64,000 nucleotides of DNA from Methylocapsa acidiphila B2. Its GTDB lineage: Bacteria > Pseudomonadota > Alphaproteobacteria > Rhizobiales > Beijerinckiaceae. Made by a program: the position numbers and the translations under genes. The notes beneath the pieces are model-generated. The model made no database searches, was not told where the DNA came from, and was given only the letters and a program-made list of their open reading frames with translations. Shown piece by piece: positions 37,161 to 46,428 of the stretch (position 1 is its first letter; every line of letters starts with the position of its first letter). The DNA is taken from assembly GCF_000427445.1 (NCBI RefSeq), contig NZ_KE386496.1, positions 124,001 through 188,000 of the forward strand, written 5' to 3'.

Positions 37161-37607
37161 ATGCTGACGGACATTTATAACCAAAGAATACTGGAGCTAG
37201 CAGGGAACATACCACGTCTCGGCCGGCTCGCCTCTCCCGACGCCACCGCCAAGGCTCATTCCAAGCTCTGCGGCTCGACCATCATCGTCGATCTCGTCAT
37301 GGCCGATGGAAAGGTGGTGGACTTCGCCCATGACGTAAAGGCCTGCGCCCTCAGCCAGGCGGCCGCCTCGATCATGGCGCGCACGGTCATCGGCGCGACG
37401 GGGGCCGAGCTGCGCGCGCTGCGGGACCAGGTTCGCGCCATGCTGAAGGAAAACGGGCCGCCTCCCGAGGGTAAATGGTTCGAGATCGCCGTTCTCGAGC
37501 CGGTCCGCGACTTTAAGGCGCGCCATGCGTCGACTATGCTGACCTTCGACGCGACGCTCGACTGCGTCAATCAGATCGAAGCGGCGGCCCGCGCCGCGGC
37601 GGAGTGA
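37161..37607 (+). CDS. iron-sulfur cluster assembly scaffold (NifU N-terminal/IscU-like)
   Basis: Protein of 148 residues with the scaffold fold on which Fe-S clusters are built. Three Cys are placed as in IscU: SKLCGSTI, VKACALSQA and ATLDCVNQ. The glycine motif is degenerate compared with classical IscU, as in SufU-like proteins of Hyphomicrobiales. The ATG at 37161 begins the conserved MLTDIYNQRILELAG. It is divergent from folE, 180 bases apart, and this neighbourhood is common in the order. Confidence 0.87.
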   Translation: MLTDIYNQRILELAGNIPRLGRLASPDATAKAHSKLCGSTIIVDLVMADGKVVDFAHDVKACALSQAAASIMARTVIGATGAELRALRDQVRAMLKENGPPPEGKWFEIAVLEPVRDFKARHASTMLTFDATLDCVNQIEAAARAAAE

Positions 37608-37618
37608 CGCTGGTTACG

Positions 37619-37645
37619 GCTTCGCCCTCGCGCCCTCCGCGAAGC
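37619..37645. terminator. possible bidirectional hairpin
   Basis: GCTTCGC, 13 bases, GCGAAGC, placed between the convergent scaffold and porin genes. There is no long T-run, so support is only position and symmetry. Confidence 0.3.
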
Positions 37646-37662
37646 GTGAGTTTAGGATTCGC

Positions 37663-38484
37663 TCAGAACCCTCCGAAATTAAAAGAATAAGCGACGATGA
37701 CGCCGCCGGCGAACTCGTTCAGCGAGCCGAGCCGGTTCGGGATCGGGCTTTCAGCCGCGCTGTTCATAAGCCGATTGTAGCCGCCGAAGCCTGTCACGCT
37801 CCATGAGGGGGTGATGTCATACTTGATCGCGGCGAGCCCGCCGAAGGACTCAACGCCGCCATAGGCCTGATAGGGATAGACATTTCCGTTCGCGAAAGCT
37901 TCCGCAGGCGTGACGGAAAAATAAGCGCTCATGAATCGCGTGTTCCCGAGCTGCAGCCTGGGGCCGAGCGAAAGCGTGTAGGGGCCGATCCGCTCGATGG
38001 CGTCGATCGAGACATTTGCGTCGAGGCCGTCGTGACCATTCACGCCCTGCCGGACCTCGAGGCGCGTGCGCAAATGTTCGGAGATCCAGCCTTCGACGAA
38101 GCCGCCGAGCTCCAGCGTCCAATTGACATTGGCGAGGCCATAGAAATTGCCATTGCCATTGCTCAGGCCGCGGCGGGGAAGCACGCGGCCGACAGGTCCG
38201 GCCTTGAGCCAGCCGAGATCGAGAAGCGCTACGCCGAAACCGTCGTCGGGAGCGGAAAAGGGCGGCGGCTCGTTCGGGCCGCGCCAAGCGAGCGTCCCGG
38301 TCGGCCAGACTCGATAGGTCTTCGCTCCGGGGAAGGAGGTCAGCGCCTCGGGGCCGAGACCGATCGTGACGAGCCAGCCTCCGGCGGGGGCGGGGGCGGG
38401 AGAGGTCTCGAGATCGGCGGCGAAGCCGACGGCGGGCGCGGCCGCGAAGAGGCTCGCGAGAAGAAACTTTTTGAAATGGGTCAC
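37663..38484 (-). CDS. MipA/OmpV-like outer membrane protein
   Basis: A 273-residue outer membrane beta-barrel. It has a signal peptide (THFKKFLLASLFAAAPAVGF, ending FAA), a mature part of alternating aromatic and polar residues, and a final Phe after AYSFNFGG. The layout fits the MipA/OmpV family, whose E. coli member bridges a transglycosylase and PBP1B. No ATG precedes the signal; a GTG at 38484 with an AGGG motif upstream is the best start, although the frame remains open beyond it. Confidence 0.82.
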   Translation of the reverse strand: MTHFKKFLLASLFAAAPAVGFAADLETSPAPAPAGGWLVTIGLGPEALTSFPGAKTYRVWPTGTLAWRGPNEPPPFSAPDDGFGVALLDLGWLKAGPVGRVLPRRGLSNGNGNFYGLANVNWTLELGGFVEGWISEHLRTRLEVRQGVNGHDGLDANVSIDAIERIGPYTLSLGPRLQLGNTRFMSAYFSVTPAEAFANGNVYPYQAYGGVESFGGLAAIKYDITPSWSVTGFGGYNRLMNSAAESPIPNRLGSLNEFAGGVIVAYSFNFGGF

Positions 38485-38558
38485 TGCGACGCCCTGATCT
38501 GGCTCAATCGATTGTGACGCCAGTATGGCCTGTCGCCTCGGCCGCCGCGAGTGCATAT

Positions 38559-38903
38559 ATGCAACACCTGCCCGGCATCGACGGGCGCCTTCATCGAGCC
38601 GATATGCCGCAGCCTTTTCAGTTCGGGCAAACCATCGCCCATTATGCGATTCGCGCCTATCAGCTCTCGCTTTCAGCGCTGATCGGCGCCCATTGCCGCC
38701 ATTTGCCGACATGCTCCTCCTATATGGACGAGGCGATCATACGGCACGGCGTCTGGGCTGGCGGCTTCATGGGGCTTGCGCGACTCTGCCGCTGCCAACC
38801 CTGGGGAACGGCCGGCTATGATCCGGTTCCGCAAAGCCTGCCGCCCGGCGCGCATTGGCTCCGGCCCTGGTCCTACGGACGCTGGCGCGGACCGCTGCCG
38901 TGA
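38559..38903 (+). CDS. yidD: membrane protein insertion efficiency factor YidD
   Basis: A 114-residue protein with the YidD block HYAIRAYQLSLSAL, HLPTCSSYMDEAI, GFMGLARLCRCQPWG and GYDPVP. YidD is thought to help the YidC insertase at the inner membrane. The usual length is 70-90 residues; here both ends are longer. The start is uncertain: ATGs at 38559 and 38604 and a GTG at 38514 are all in frame, none with a strong ribosome site. It lies six bases from the end of the convergent rlmB gene. Confidence 0.9.
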   Translation: MQHLPGIDGRLHRADMPQPFQFGQTIAHYAIRAYQLSLSALIGAHCRHLPTCSSYMDEAIIRHGVWAGGFMGLARLCRCQPWGTAGYDPVPQSLPPGAHWLRPWSYGRWRGPLP

Positions 38904-38908
38904 CGCGC

Positions 38909-39844
38909 TCAGATTCCCAAGCGGCGCAGGGTCAAGGTTAACGCCACCGCGCAAGCATTCGAGACATTCAGGCTTTTGATCGGGCCCGGCATGTCGAGCC
39001 GGGCGAGGTCGTCGCAATTTTCCTTGGTGAGCCGGCGCAGCCCCTTGCCTTCGCCTCCGAGCGCCAAGGCGACCGGCCGCCGCAAGCGAAGCTCCGCGAA
39101 ATCGACCGGCGCCTCCGAATCGAGGCCGATCCGCTGATAGCCCATCTCGCCCAATTCCTGGAGCGCGCGCGACAGATTGACCACGGCGACCACGTCGACA
39201 TGCTCCAGGCCGCCTGACGCCGCCTTCGCCAGCACGCCGGCCATCTCCGGCGCATGACGTTCGGTCGTCACGAGCGCATCGACGCCGAAGGCGGCCGCCG
39301 TGCGCAAAATCGCGCCGACATTATGTGGATCGGTGATCTGATCCAGCACGAGGACGACCCCGCTGCGCGAAGAGATCTCGGACAGATCAATCGGTTCGAG
39401 CGGCCGAGCTTCGAGCATCAGTCCCTGATGCGCCGCGGTCGCGCCCAAACGGTGGGTGAGATCCTCCGGCTGAACGATATGGGGGCGCAGGCCCGCGTTG
39501 GCGATTTCGCCTTCGAGCCTGTCGGCGGCGGCTTGCGTCGCATATATGTCGAGGAGCTTTCTCCGCTTGACGCGCAAAGCCTCGCGCACGGCGTGAAAGC
39601 CGAAAAGGGCGACGAGTTCCGCCGCCGGCCGCCGGAAGGACGGCGTCTGGCCTTGTTCGGGGCCTTCCGTCGGGCGCGGCGCTTTTTTCGCCGGCTGCGG
39701 CCGAGGCTTTCCCTCGCTGGCCGCCGCTGGTCTGGGGCCTCGGCCAGGCGGCGCCGCGCGGCGGGGCGACGCGCCGCCCTTTCGGCCCGAGCCTTTTGCT
39801 GCGTCCCGCGTCAATTCCCGCTCACCCTCGCCATCTCGAGCCAA
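38909..39844 (-). CDS. rlmB: 23S rRNA (guanosine-2'-O-) methyltransferase RlmB
   Basis: SPOUT/TrmH-family methyltransferase of 311 residues that methylates a guanosine in 23S rRNA. It shows the N-terminal substrate-binding domain (VALFGFHAVREALR) and the three SPOUT motifs: LDQITDPHNVGAILRTAAAFG, ALALGGEGKGLRRL and IKSLNVSNACAVALTL in pieces. The first 75 residues are basic low-complexity sequence. The only usable start is a TTG at 39844. It is divergent from tRNA-Tyr. Confidence 0.93.
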   Translation of the reverse strand: MARDGEGERELTRDAAKGSGRKGGASPRRAAPPGRGPRPAAASEGKPRPQPAKKAPRPTEGPEQGQTPSFRRPAAELVALFGFHAVREALRVKRRKLLDIYATQAAADRLEGEIANAGLRPHIVQPEDLTHRLGATAAHQGLMLEARPLEPIDLSEISSRSGVVLVLDQITDPHNVGAILRTAAAFGVDALVTTERHAPEMAGVLAKAASGGLEHVDVVAVVNLSRALQELGEMGYQRIGLDSEAPVDFAELRLRRPVALALGGEGKGLRRLTKENCDDLARLDMPGPIKSLNVSNACAVALTLTLRRLGI

Positions 39845-40099
39845 TACAGTCCGTTCCTGTCACGCGCGACCGGCTCGCGCAAGTGGAGGAGCGGCGAAGG
39901 CGCCCGGTGTGAGCCGTTTTGTCTCGAACTCGAGACCTTGGCTAAAGTCGGATCAAATTCAAAAACTTGCCAAGCGCGCACGTGGAAAGCGCGGGCCGCG
40001 CGCCTTTGCCGATCGCCGTCACATTGCGGAGATTTTCGGTTGACAGAGGCAGGCGCCCTTCGCATAAGCGCATGCACCAACGCCCCAACCGGGGCCTTT

Positions 40100-40184
40100 G
40101 GGGGAGTGTCCCGAGCGGCAAAGGGGGCGGACTGTAAATCCGCTGGCTACGCCTTCGTAGGTTCGAGTCCTACCTCCCCCACCA
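40100..40184 (+). tRNA. tRNA-Tyr (anticodon GUA)
   Basis: An 85-base class II tRNA with encoded CCA. The acceptor stem GGGGGAG pairs with CTCCCCC, the anticodon stem-loop shows CTGTAAA with GTA at 40134-40136, the variable arm is long, and GGTTCGAGTCC is the T arm. Confidence 0.96.
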
Positions 40185-40618
40185 GCCGGCTTTTAACCAG
40201 CAGGCGAGACATTTCGGCGCGGCGGGTCCAGCCCTCGTGGGGGCTATTGCCGAAGCCGGCGGTCAGGCGCATATTGGTTTAATCGTCATTATGCATTGGC
40301 GATCATCGGTTTTCTCGCAGATGCTCAAGCGCGCTCTTTGGCGCCCCGCAAATGGCTTAGTCGAGACACGGGGACGCGGCGTTCGCATTCTTCAAGCGGC
40401 GCTCAACCCGGCGGCCTGTCGGCTCGACTTAATTTCAATGGCGAAAAATTCGAAATATTCGCAAGCACGCGAAGGCATGGGGCGTCCGGCGACGGTTCGT
40501 TTCGGGCTGCGCCGCGCGCCATTGACTTCGCCCAGGCGGGCACATAACGCTTTTGTGACGAGCATCGACGGGCGGGACGACCGACAATGTAAAACGGTCG
40601 GACAGCGGAGATTAGGCA
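40185..40618. other. intergenic region before hpf
   Basis: About 430 bases between tRNA-Tyr and hpf without a supported gene. The sigma-54 gene rpoN, often found here in other bacteria, is absent. Confidence 0.5.
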
Positions 40619-41257
40619 ATGACTTTGCGCGTCTCAGGCAAAAATCTGGACATTGGCGCAGCCCTTCGCGGCTATGTGCAAGCGCGAATTGACGCGACGC
40701 TGACGAAATATGGCGCGGGCCCAATCATTGGCCATGTGACGATCGAGCCGGAGGGCTCCGGATATCGCACCGACTGCACGCTGCATCTGAATTCGGGGAC
40801 CACGCTCCAGGTCGACGCGAAGGCGCGCGAGCCCTACGCCAGCTTCAATCGCGCAGCAGACAAGATTGAGAAAAGGGTCAGGCGCCATAGGAAGCGGCGT
40901 TCCGATCATCATGTCTCGTCCCAGCATGAAGAAGCGCTCGCGGAGCCGGACGCGGCGTCGCCGACGGGATCAGAGGATGCCCCCTCGAACGGCGCGACGG
41001 ATGGATTTTGGCGCGAGCCGCAGGTCGCTCTGGCTCGCAATACGGCGGCGGAGCCGGCGTGGCTCGGGCTCAATCCCGCGATCATCGCCGAGCCGTGCTC
41101 CGGCGTTCCCGAGATGACCGTTTCGAACGCCGTGAAGGAGTTGGACTTGACGAATGCGCCGGTCGTCGTCTTTCGTCACGCCTTCGACGGGCGGACCAAT
41201 ATCGTTTATCGTCGCCCCGATGGAAATATTGGTTGGATCGACCCCGACCGCCGATGA
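40619..41257 (+). CDS. hpf: long-form ribosome hibernation promoting factor
   Basis: A 212-residue long HPF, which pairs 70S ribosomes into inactive 100S dimers in starvation. The N-terminal S30AE domain begins MTLRVSGKNLDIGAALRGYV. A variable Glu/Pro/Ser linker follows. The C-terminal dimerisation domain contains MTVSNAVKELDLTNAPVVVF and TNIVYRRPDGNIGWIDPD. ptsN follows on the same strand, as in many proteobacteria. Confidence 0.95.
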   Translation: MTLRVSGKNLDIGAALRGYVQARIDATLTKYGAGPIIGHVTIEPEGSGYRTDCTLHLNSGTTLQVDAKAREPYASFNRAADKIEKRVRRHRKRRSDHHVSSQHEEALAEPDAASPTGSEDAPSNGATDGFWREPQVALARNTAAEPAWLGLNPAIIAEPCSGVPEMTVSNAVKELDLTNAPVVVFRHAFDGRTNIVYRRPDGNIGWIDPDRR

Positions 41258-41369
41258 CGCCGCCGGAAGCGGCCCCGAATGAGGGATGGACGCTCGCGCG
41301 ATCGAGCCCATCTTTCAGCGCAAATCGCGCCCTCTCACGCACACGCCCCATAGAGGATTGCTCGAGCCG

Positions 41370-41834
41370 ATGCTGCTGACTAGTTTGATCACGCGCGACG
41401 CGGTGCTTCCGTCGCTCAAGGCCAATGGCAAAAAGCAGGCGCTGCAAGAGCTAAGCGATCGGGCTGGGTTCGTCTCGAATCTGGCTCCGAGAGAGATTTT
41501 CGACGCCTTGCTGCAGCGCGAGCGCCTGGGGTCGACGGGGCTCGGCGAGGGGATCGCCATCCCCCACGCCAAGCTTGCGCGCGCGACCTCGATTTTCGGA
41601 CTTTTCGCCAGGCTCGTCCGTCCGATCGATTTCGAGTCGATCGACGGCGCGCCAGTCGATCTCGTCTTTCTTCTCGTTGGCCCGGAATCGGCCGGCGCCG
41701 ATCACCTCAAGGCGTTGGCGCGAATCGCTCGATTGTTGCGCGACAAAGCCTTGATCTCGAAGCTCCGCGCCGCACGCGATAGCGCCGCTCTTTATGCGAT
41801 CTTGACGGAAGAACAGACGTCGCGCGCCGCCTAG
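41370..41834 (+). CDS. ptsN: nitrogen-PTS EIIA protein
   Basis: Phosphoryl-accepting EIIA-Ntr protein of 154 residues, part of the regulatory PTS that affects potassium uptake and nitrogen responses. The phosphorylated His lies in GEGIAIPHAKL, and DLVFLLVGPESAGADHLKALA is typical of the family. The ATG at 41370 opens the conserved LLTSLITRDAV; the frame is open 28 codons further up. It follows hpf by about 110 bases. Confidence 0.94.
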   Translation: MLLTSLITRDAVLPSLKANGKKQALQELSDRAGFVSNLAPREIFDALLQRERLGSTGLGEGIAIPHAKLARATSIFGLFARLVRPIDFESIDGAPVDLVFLLVGPESAGADHLKALARIARLLRDKALISKLRAARDSAALYAILTEEQTSRAA

Positions 41835-41867
41835 AGACCGTCTGAGCAACGGGCAGGCTCTCCCGCG

Positions 41868-42875
41868 TCAGCGCCACGTGCGCCGCTCATAGTCGATCGC
41901 ATAGGCCCGCGGCGCCGTCGCGATCGCAGCCATGCCGGCGAGAACGCAATCCTCAGCGGTGATCAGTCTCGCGCGGACGCCGCGCATCAGACCCGCCATG
42001 GGAGACTTGCTCTCGAAATGAGCGCGAAACTCCAGGGGGTCGAGGAAATTCGCCATTCGCGGTAGGACCCCGCCGGCAAGGGTCACGCCGCCTTCCGCGA
42101 GCAGAGCCAAGGCGAGATCGCCAGCCAATCGGGCGACGAGCGTCCAGGCGAGCCTAAGCGTGTCAGCTTCGTCGCCGGTTGGACTTCCATGGGCGGCTTC
42201 GAGCAGCATGATGTCATCGAGGTCCGGCGCGATCTCGCCTTTGACCGCGCAACGGGCGCGGTGAAGCCTCGCGAGGCCAGGACCAGAGAGAACGGTTTCG
42301 ACGCTGATCCTGCCATGAGCGGAGGCGTCGAGATGAGTCCAGAGGGCGGCTTGTTCAGCTCCGGCTGGCCCGAAATCCATATGTCCGGCTTCGCTCGCAA
42401 GGGCGAAATGACGACCCTCCAGCGCGACGAGAGCCGCCGCGCCAAACCCGGTTCCGAGGCCGAGAACCAGCTGAAGGCCGGCCCTCTTCGCGAATGCAGG
42501 GCCGATCGACAGCGTCGCATCGTTTTGCAGGACTGGCAGGGAAAGGGCCAAGGCTTCGAAATCATTGAGAAGAAGCCCTTGGCTCAAGCTTGCATGTGCG
42601 GCGACGGCTTCGCCTTCGATGGTCCAGGCCGCGTTGGTGAGCTTCACGCCGCGTTCCTCGACCGGTCCGGCTGCGCAGGCGATCAGAGAGCGCGGCGGTG
42701 CGCCAAGCTGCGCCGTCACGAAGGCGAGGCAAGCTTCGAAGCTCGGGTAGGCGGCGGTTTTGAGATGCGGACCGCGGCGGAGCGGTGCGCCAGGACTTGG
42801 CGCCAGCGCGAAACGCGCGTTGGTGCCGCCGATGTCGCACAGAAGGACGGGATAGGGAAAGTTCACGCCGCTCAT
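41868..42875 (-). CDS. glk: glucokinase
   Basis: ATP-dependent glucokinase of 335 residues, the bacterial Glk family. The N-terminal phosphate-binding motif is LLCDIGGTNARFALA, the substrate-side NDFEALALSLP and GLGTGFGAAAL are present, and LASEAGHMDFGP is the conserved glucose-binding segment. The ATG at 42875 is used; a GTG at 42902 is an alternative. It converges with ptsN, and may act with the GH13 glucosidase in using released glucose, although the two are far apart. Confidence 0.92.
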   Translation of the reverse strand: MSGVNFPYPVLLCDIGGTNARFALAPSPGAPLRRGPHLKTAAYPSFEACLAFVTAQLGAPPRSLIACAAGPVEERGVKLTNAAWTIEGEAVAAHASLSQGLLLNDFEALALSLPVLQNDATLSIGPAFAKRAGLQLVLGLGTGFGAAALVALEGRHFALASEAGHMDFGPAGAEQAALWTHLDASAHGRISVETVLSGPGLARLHRARCAVKGEIAPDLDDIMLLEAAHGSPTGDEADTLRLAWTLVARLAGDLALALLAEGGVTLAGGVLPRMANFLDPLEFRAHFESKSPMAGLMRGVRARLITAEDCVLAGMAAIATAPRAYAIDYERRTWR

Positions 42876-43072
42876 CTTTGCGGTTTGGAAGGTTCGTTCC
42901 ACAGAGGCTGCCGCCGAGATCTAACCTTCTTCGCGCCCCCGCGCCAAGCTCCTGATTGCCTTGCCGACGCGGGCGGGCCTCAGAGGGATTGTGCTCGAGG
43001 CTCGCCTTTGGACGCGCGCTCGGATAGATCTGCGCGTCAATTCACGATTTTCGCCGCATCAAGAGCCGCAAG

Positions 43073-44689
43073 ATGACATTTCAGTATTCCCCGCTTTTCC
43101 CGCTCGGCAAGGACGAGACGAATTATCGCAAGCTCTCCTCGGAGGGCGTAAGGGTCGAGCCCTTGGGCGGGCGTCCGTTCCTGCATGTCGCCCGTGAGGC
43201 GATGCGCACGCTCGCCGAGCAGGCGATGATCGACGTCAATCATTTGCTGCGTCCGACTCATCTCGCGCAGCTCGCGAAAATCCTCGACGATCCCGAAGCG
43301 ACCTCCAATGACAAATTCGTCGCCTATGATCTCCTGAAGAATGCGAATATCGCGGCGGGCGGCGTCTTGCCCATGTGCCAGGACACGGGAACGGCGATCG
43401 TCATGGGTAAGAAGGGCCGGCTGGTCCTGACCGAGGGCGAGGATGAAAGCGCGCTCGCCGAGGGAATCAAGGACGCCTATGAGAAGAAGAATCTGCGCTA
43501 TTCGCAGCTCGCGCCTCTTTCCATGTTCGAGGAGACGAACACCAAGACGAATCTCCCGGCCCAGATCGAGATCTACGCGGAAGGGGAGGAGGCCTATAAA
43601 TTCCTGTTCATGGCCAAGGGCGGCGGCTCAGCCAACAAGACTTTTCTTTATCAGGCGACCCCCTCGATCCTGACGCCGGAACATCTCGTCGAGTTTCTGA
43701 AGGGAAAGATTCTCTCCCTCGGCACGGCTGCCTGTCCGCCCTATCATCTCGCGATCGTGATCGGCGGGACCTCCGCGGAACTCAATCTCAAGACGGTGAA
43801 GCTCGCCTCCGCGCATTACCTCGATGCGCTTCCGACATGCGGCGGCGCGGACGGCCACGCCTTCCGCGATCTTGCGATGGAAGACGAGATTTTCCAGCTG
43901 ACTCAGGATCTGGGCGTCGGGGCCCAGTTCGGCGGCAAATATTTCTGCCATGACGTCCGCGTCGTGCGGCTGCCGCGCCACGGCGCTTCGTTGCCGATCG
44001 GGATCGGCGTGTCCTGTTCCGCGGATCGCCAGGTGCTCGGCAAGATCACGCGCGAGGGCGTATTTCTCGAGGAGCTCGAGCGCGATCCGGCGAAATATCT
44101 GCCCGACGTCGACGAGGCCGCCCTGGGCGGCGTGGTGGTCGAGATCGATCTCACGCGCCCGATGCCCGAGATCCTGCGCGAATTATCAAAGCATAAAATC
44201 AAGACGCGGCTGTCGCTCACCGGCCCGATGATCGTCGCGCGCGACCTCGCTCACGCCAAGATCAGGGAGCGGCTCGAGAAGGGCGAATCCTTGCCGGATT
44301 ATTTCATGAACCATCCGGTCTATTACGCGGGGCCGGCCAAGACGCCCGAGGGCTTCGCCTCGGGCTCCTTCGGACCGACGACGGCCGGGCGCATGGATTC
44401 CTATGTTCACCAGTTTCAGGCCGCCGGCGGATCGCTGGTCATGCTCGCCAAGGGCAATCGCTCCAGCCATGTGCGCGAGGCCTGCGCGAAGCATGGCGGC
44501 TTTTATCTCGCCTCGATCGGCGGCGCGGCGGCGCGCCTCGCGCAGGACTGCATCAAGAAGGTCGAGGTCCTGGAATATCCGGAGCTTGGCATGGAGGCGA
44601 TCTGGCGGATCGAGGTCGAGAAATTCCCGGCCTTTATCGTGATCGACGACAAGGGCCATGATTTCTTCAAGGAGCTGAATTTGGGGTGA
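43073..44689 (+). CDS. fumA: class I fumarate hydratase
   Basis: Iron-sulfur fumarase of 538 residues, in the TCA cycle, converting fumarate to malate. The first cluster Cys is in [13 protein letters not shown]; further ligands lie in [13 protein letters not shown] and the GVSCSADRQ region. The C-terminal swivel domain contains [13 protein letters not shown], the fumarase signature. The symbol means the class I family; FumA, FumB and FumC naming varies between species. It stands alone, with no sdh or mdh next to it. Confidence 0.95.
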   Translation: MTFQYSPLFPLGKDETNYRKLSSEGVRVEPLGGRPFLHVAREAMRTLAEQAMIDVNHLLRPTHLAQLAKILDDPEATSNDKFVAYDLLKNANIAAGGVLPMCQDTGTAIVMGKKGRLVLTEGEDESALAEGIKDAYEKKNLRYSQLAPLSMFEETNTKTNLPAQIEIYAEGEEAYKFLFMAKGGGSANKTFLYQATPSILTPEHLVEFLKGKILSLGTAACPPYHLAIVIGGTSAELNLKTVKLASAHYLDALPTCGGADGHAFRDLAMEDEIFQLTQDLGVGAQFGGKYFCHDVRVVRLPRHGASLPIGIGVSCSADRQVLGKITREGVFLEELERDPAKYLPDVDEAALGGVVVEIDLTRPMPEILRELSKHKIKTRLSLTGPMIVARDLAHAKIRERLEKGESLPDYFMNHPVYYAGPAKTPEGFASGSFGPTTAGRMDSYVHQFQAAGGSLVMLAKGNRSSHVREACAKHGGFYLASIGGAAARLAQDCIKKVEVLEYPELGMEAIWRIEVEKFPAFIVIDDKGHDFFKELNLG

Positions 44690-44823
44690 CGCCCCCAAGC
44701 GTGTGGGTTCGCGTCGCGAGAGGGGTCGGCGCCGCAAACCCTTCAGCGCCTGTCTTAATCCCCCTTTAAGTGGCGGCGAGATCGAGCGCGCCGCCTTCGG
44801 GCGCAGGAGCGAGCGTCAGGCGC

Positions 44824-46257
44824 TCAGCGCTGTTCGGCCTCGGCCACCGCGGCGAAGCGGCCATTGGGCAGAGTCCGAGCTGCGCCGGTGATCGGCTTGT
44901 CGAGCGCGGAGGAGCTAGCCGGCTTTTTGGCCGATGGCGCGCTCGGCGCCGAAAGCGAGGCCTGGGGCTTGGCCCCGCCGGAAAGAAGCTGGCTGCGCTT
45001 CGGCGGCAAGGGAACATTCGCGCCTTGCGAGGCCGCCGAATCGATGGCGGCGACGTCGGGAGTCTCCGGCTCTTCCGGCTTGGCGCCGAAGAAGCGGCTG
45101 AAGAGAGAGGGTTGCGGCTTCGTCTGATCGGCCGCGACCTCGGCCGGCTCCTCCGGCTTCGTGGCGGCGGCCTGGGTCGTCGTCGCGGCCGACGTTTTCT
45201 TGAGCGCCGCCAATTGAACGAGCGGCGAGTTCCGGCCTTTCTTGTCCTTGCCCTCGTCGAGAGCGACGTCGACCGGCCCGCGAACGAGCGCGTCGGGCCG
45301 GCTTGCATAGCTCGCAATCGACGCGAAATCTGGATGCTGGCCTCCGTCCGCGTAGACGGTGCGAATCGGCCGCACGCCTTGCGCAGCGAGTTCGGCGACC
45401 TTGGCTTCGTCGCGCTGCGCCTTGGCCACGACCGCCCCGTGCACGTCCTCGTTCCGCTTGAGCGGCGGGCAGGCGCCGGTCGGGTCGAAATGAGACCCGT
45501 CCGCGGGCGTCGCGTTGAAGACATAATGCTTGCCGCAGACCCCGACTGCGACATCTTGCTGCGTCACCTCGAAATTGTCCGACCCTTCCTTCAATTGCTT
45601 CCAGAAGCCGATATTGGGGTCGAGCCGGTATTTGGCGAGGTTTTCGGCGGTCATGCGGAAGGGATAGGACTGCATCTGAACGGCGCGCTGGCCGCCGGCG
45701 AAACCTTCCCGCACGATGGCGTAGATCTCGCCGATCTGCGGATCGGTCATCGAGAAACAGCCGGCCGAGGAGCAAATGCCGTGCACCATGATTGAGCCGC
45801 CGTCATGGCCGAGCGCCCGATCATAGGCGTTCGGATAGCCGACGTTGAACGACAGGTAATAGGCGGAGTTCGGGTTCATTTGCGCCGGCGTCACCGAATA
45901 GAAGCCTTCCGGCACCTGGCGATCGCCTTCGCGCGCCTTGGGGCCGAGCTGGCCCGACCAGCGGCACATTGGATAGGTCTTCAGAAGCGCGTAGCGTCCG
46001 TCCGCCTTCATCTTCCAGATTTCGAGCTCGGACTCTTTCTTATAGGCGCGGATGAGAACCGGCGCTTCCTTGGTCGTGCCTTTCTCCGCCATCAAGGCGA
46101 CAGTCTTGGGCGGGATCGGCGCGAAGGCGCGGGGGTTGGCGGTGGCGAGGCTCGGATAATCCTCGCAGCCGGCCAGCGAAAGGGCGGCGGAGCCGAGGAA
46201 GGCGAGCGCGCCGAAGCGGCGAAGGAGGGACCGGCTTGGGTAAGAATTATGGCGCAT
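44824..46257 (-). CDS. lipoprotein L,D-transpeptidase (YafK/YkuD type)
   Basis: Protein of 477 residues. The N-terminus is a lipoprotein signal with lipobox LAGC at Cys31. The YkuD catalytic block MVHGICSSAGCFSMTD lies near residues 158-172, with the active Cys in AGCFSM. The closest group is YafK (DpaA), which in E. coli detaches Braun lipoprotein from peptidoglycan. The C-terminal third (about 330-477) is Ala/Pro/Lys/Ser-rich and probably disordered. It is likely a periplasm-facing wall-editing enzyme. It reads convergently with fumarase. Confidence 0.9.
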   Translation of the reverse strand: MRHNSYPSRSLLRRFGALAFLGSAALSLAGCEDYPSLATANPRAFAPIPPKTVALMAEKGTTKEAPVLIRAYKKESELEIWKMKADGRYALLKTYPMCRWSGQLGPKAREGDRQVPEGFYSVTPAQMNPNSAYYLSFNVGYPNAYDRALGHDGGSIMVHGICSSAGCFSMTDPQIGEIYAIVREGFAGGQRAVQMQSYPFRMTAENLAKYRLDPNIGFWKQLKEGSDNFEVTQQDVAVGVCGKHYVFNATPADGSHFDPTGACPPLKRNEDVHGAVVAKAQRDEAKVAELAAQGVRPIRTVYADGGQHPDFASIASYASRPDALVRGPVDVALDEGKDKKGRNSPLVQLAALKKTSAATTTQAAATKPEEPAEVAADQTKPQPSLFSRFFGAKPEEPETPDVAAIDSAASQGANVPLPPKRSQLLSGGAKPQASLSAPSAPSAKKPASSSALDKPITGAARTLPNGRFAAVAEAEQR

Positions 46258-46428
46258 CGGGCCTGCCCCCGTTTGACGAATATGTTCGCGGCATGCCTTT
46301 TTGGTTTACGCGCAGCATCCTTATCCAGAGGTTACCGCAGACGCGCCAAATCATGGTTCCGGCGAAACAACTTCCTCTTGGTTAAATTCGCGAGCTTGCG
46401 CGAAAGTCTCACGCCGGAATTTGTCGTT

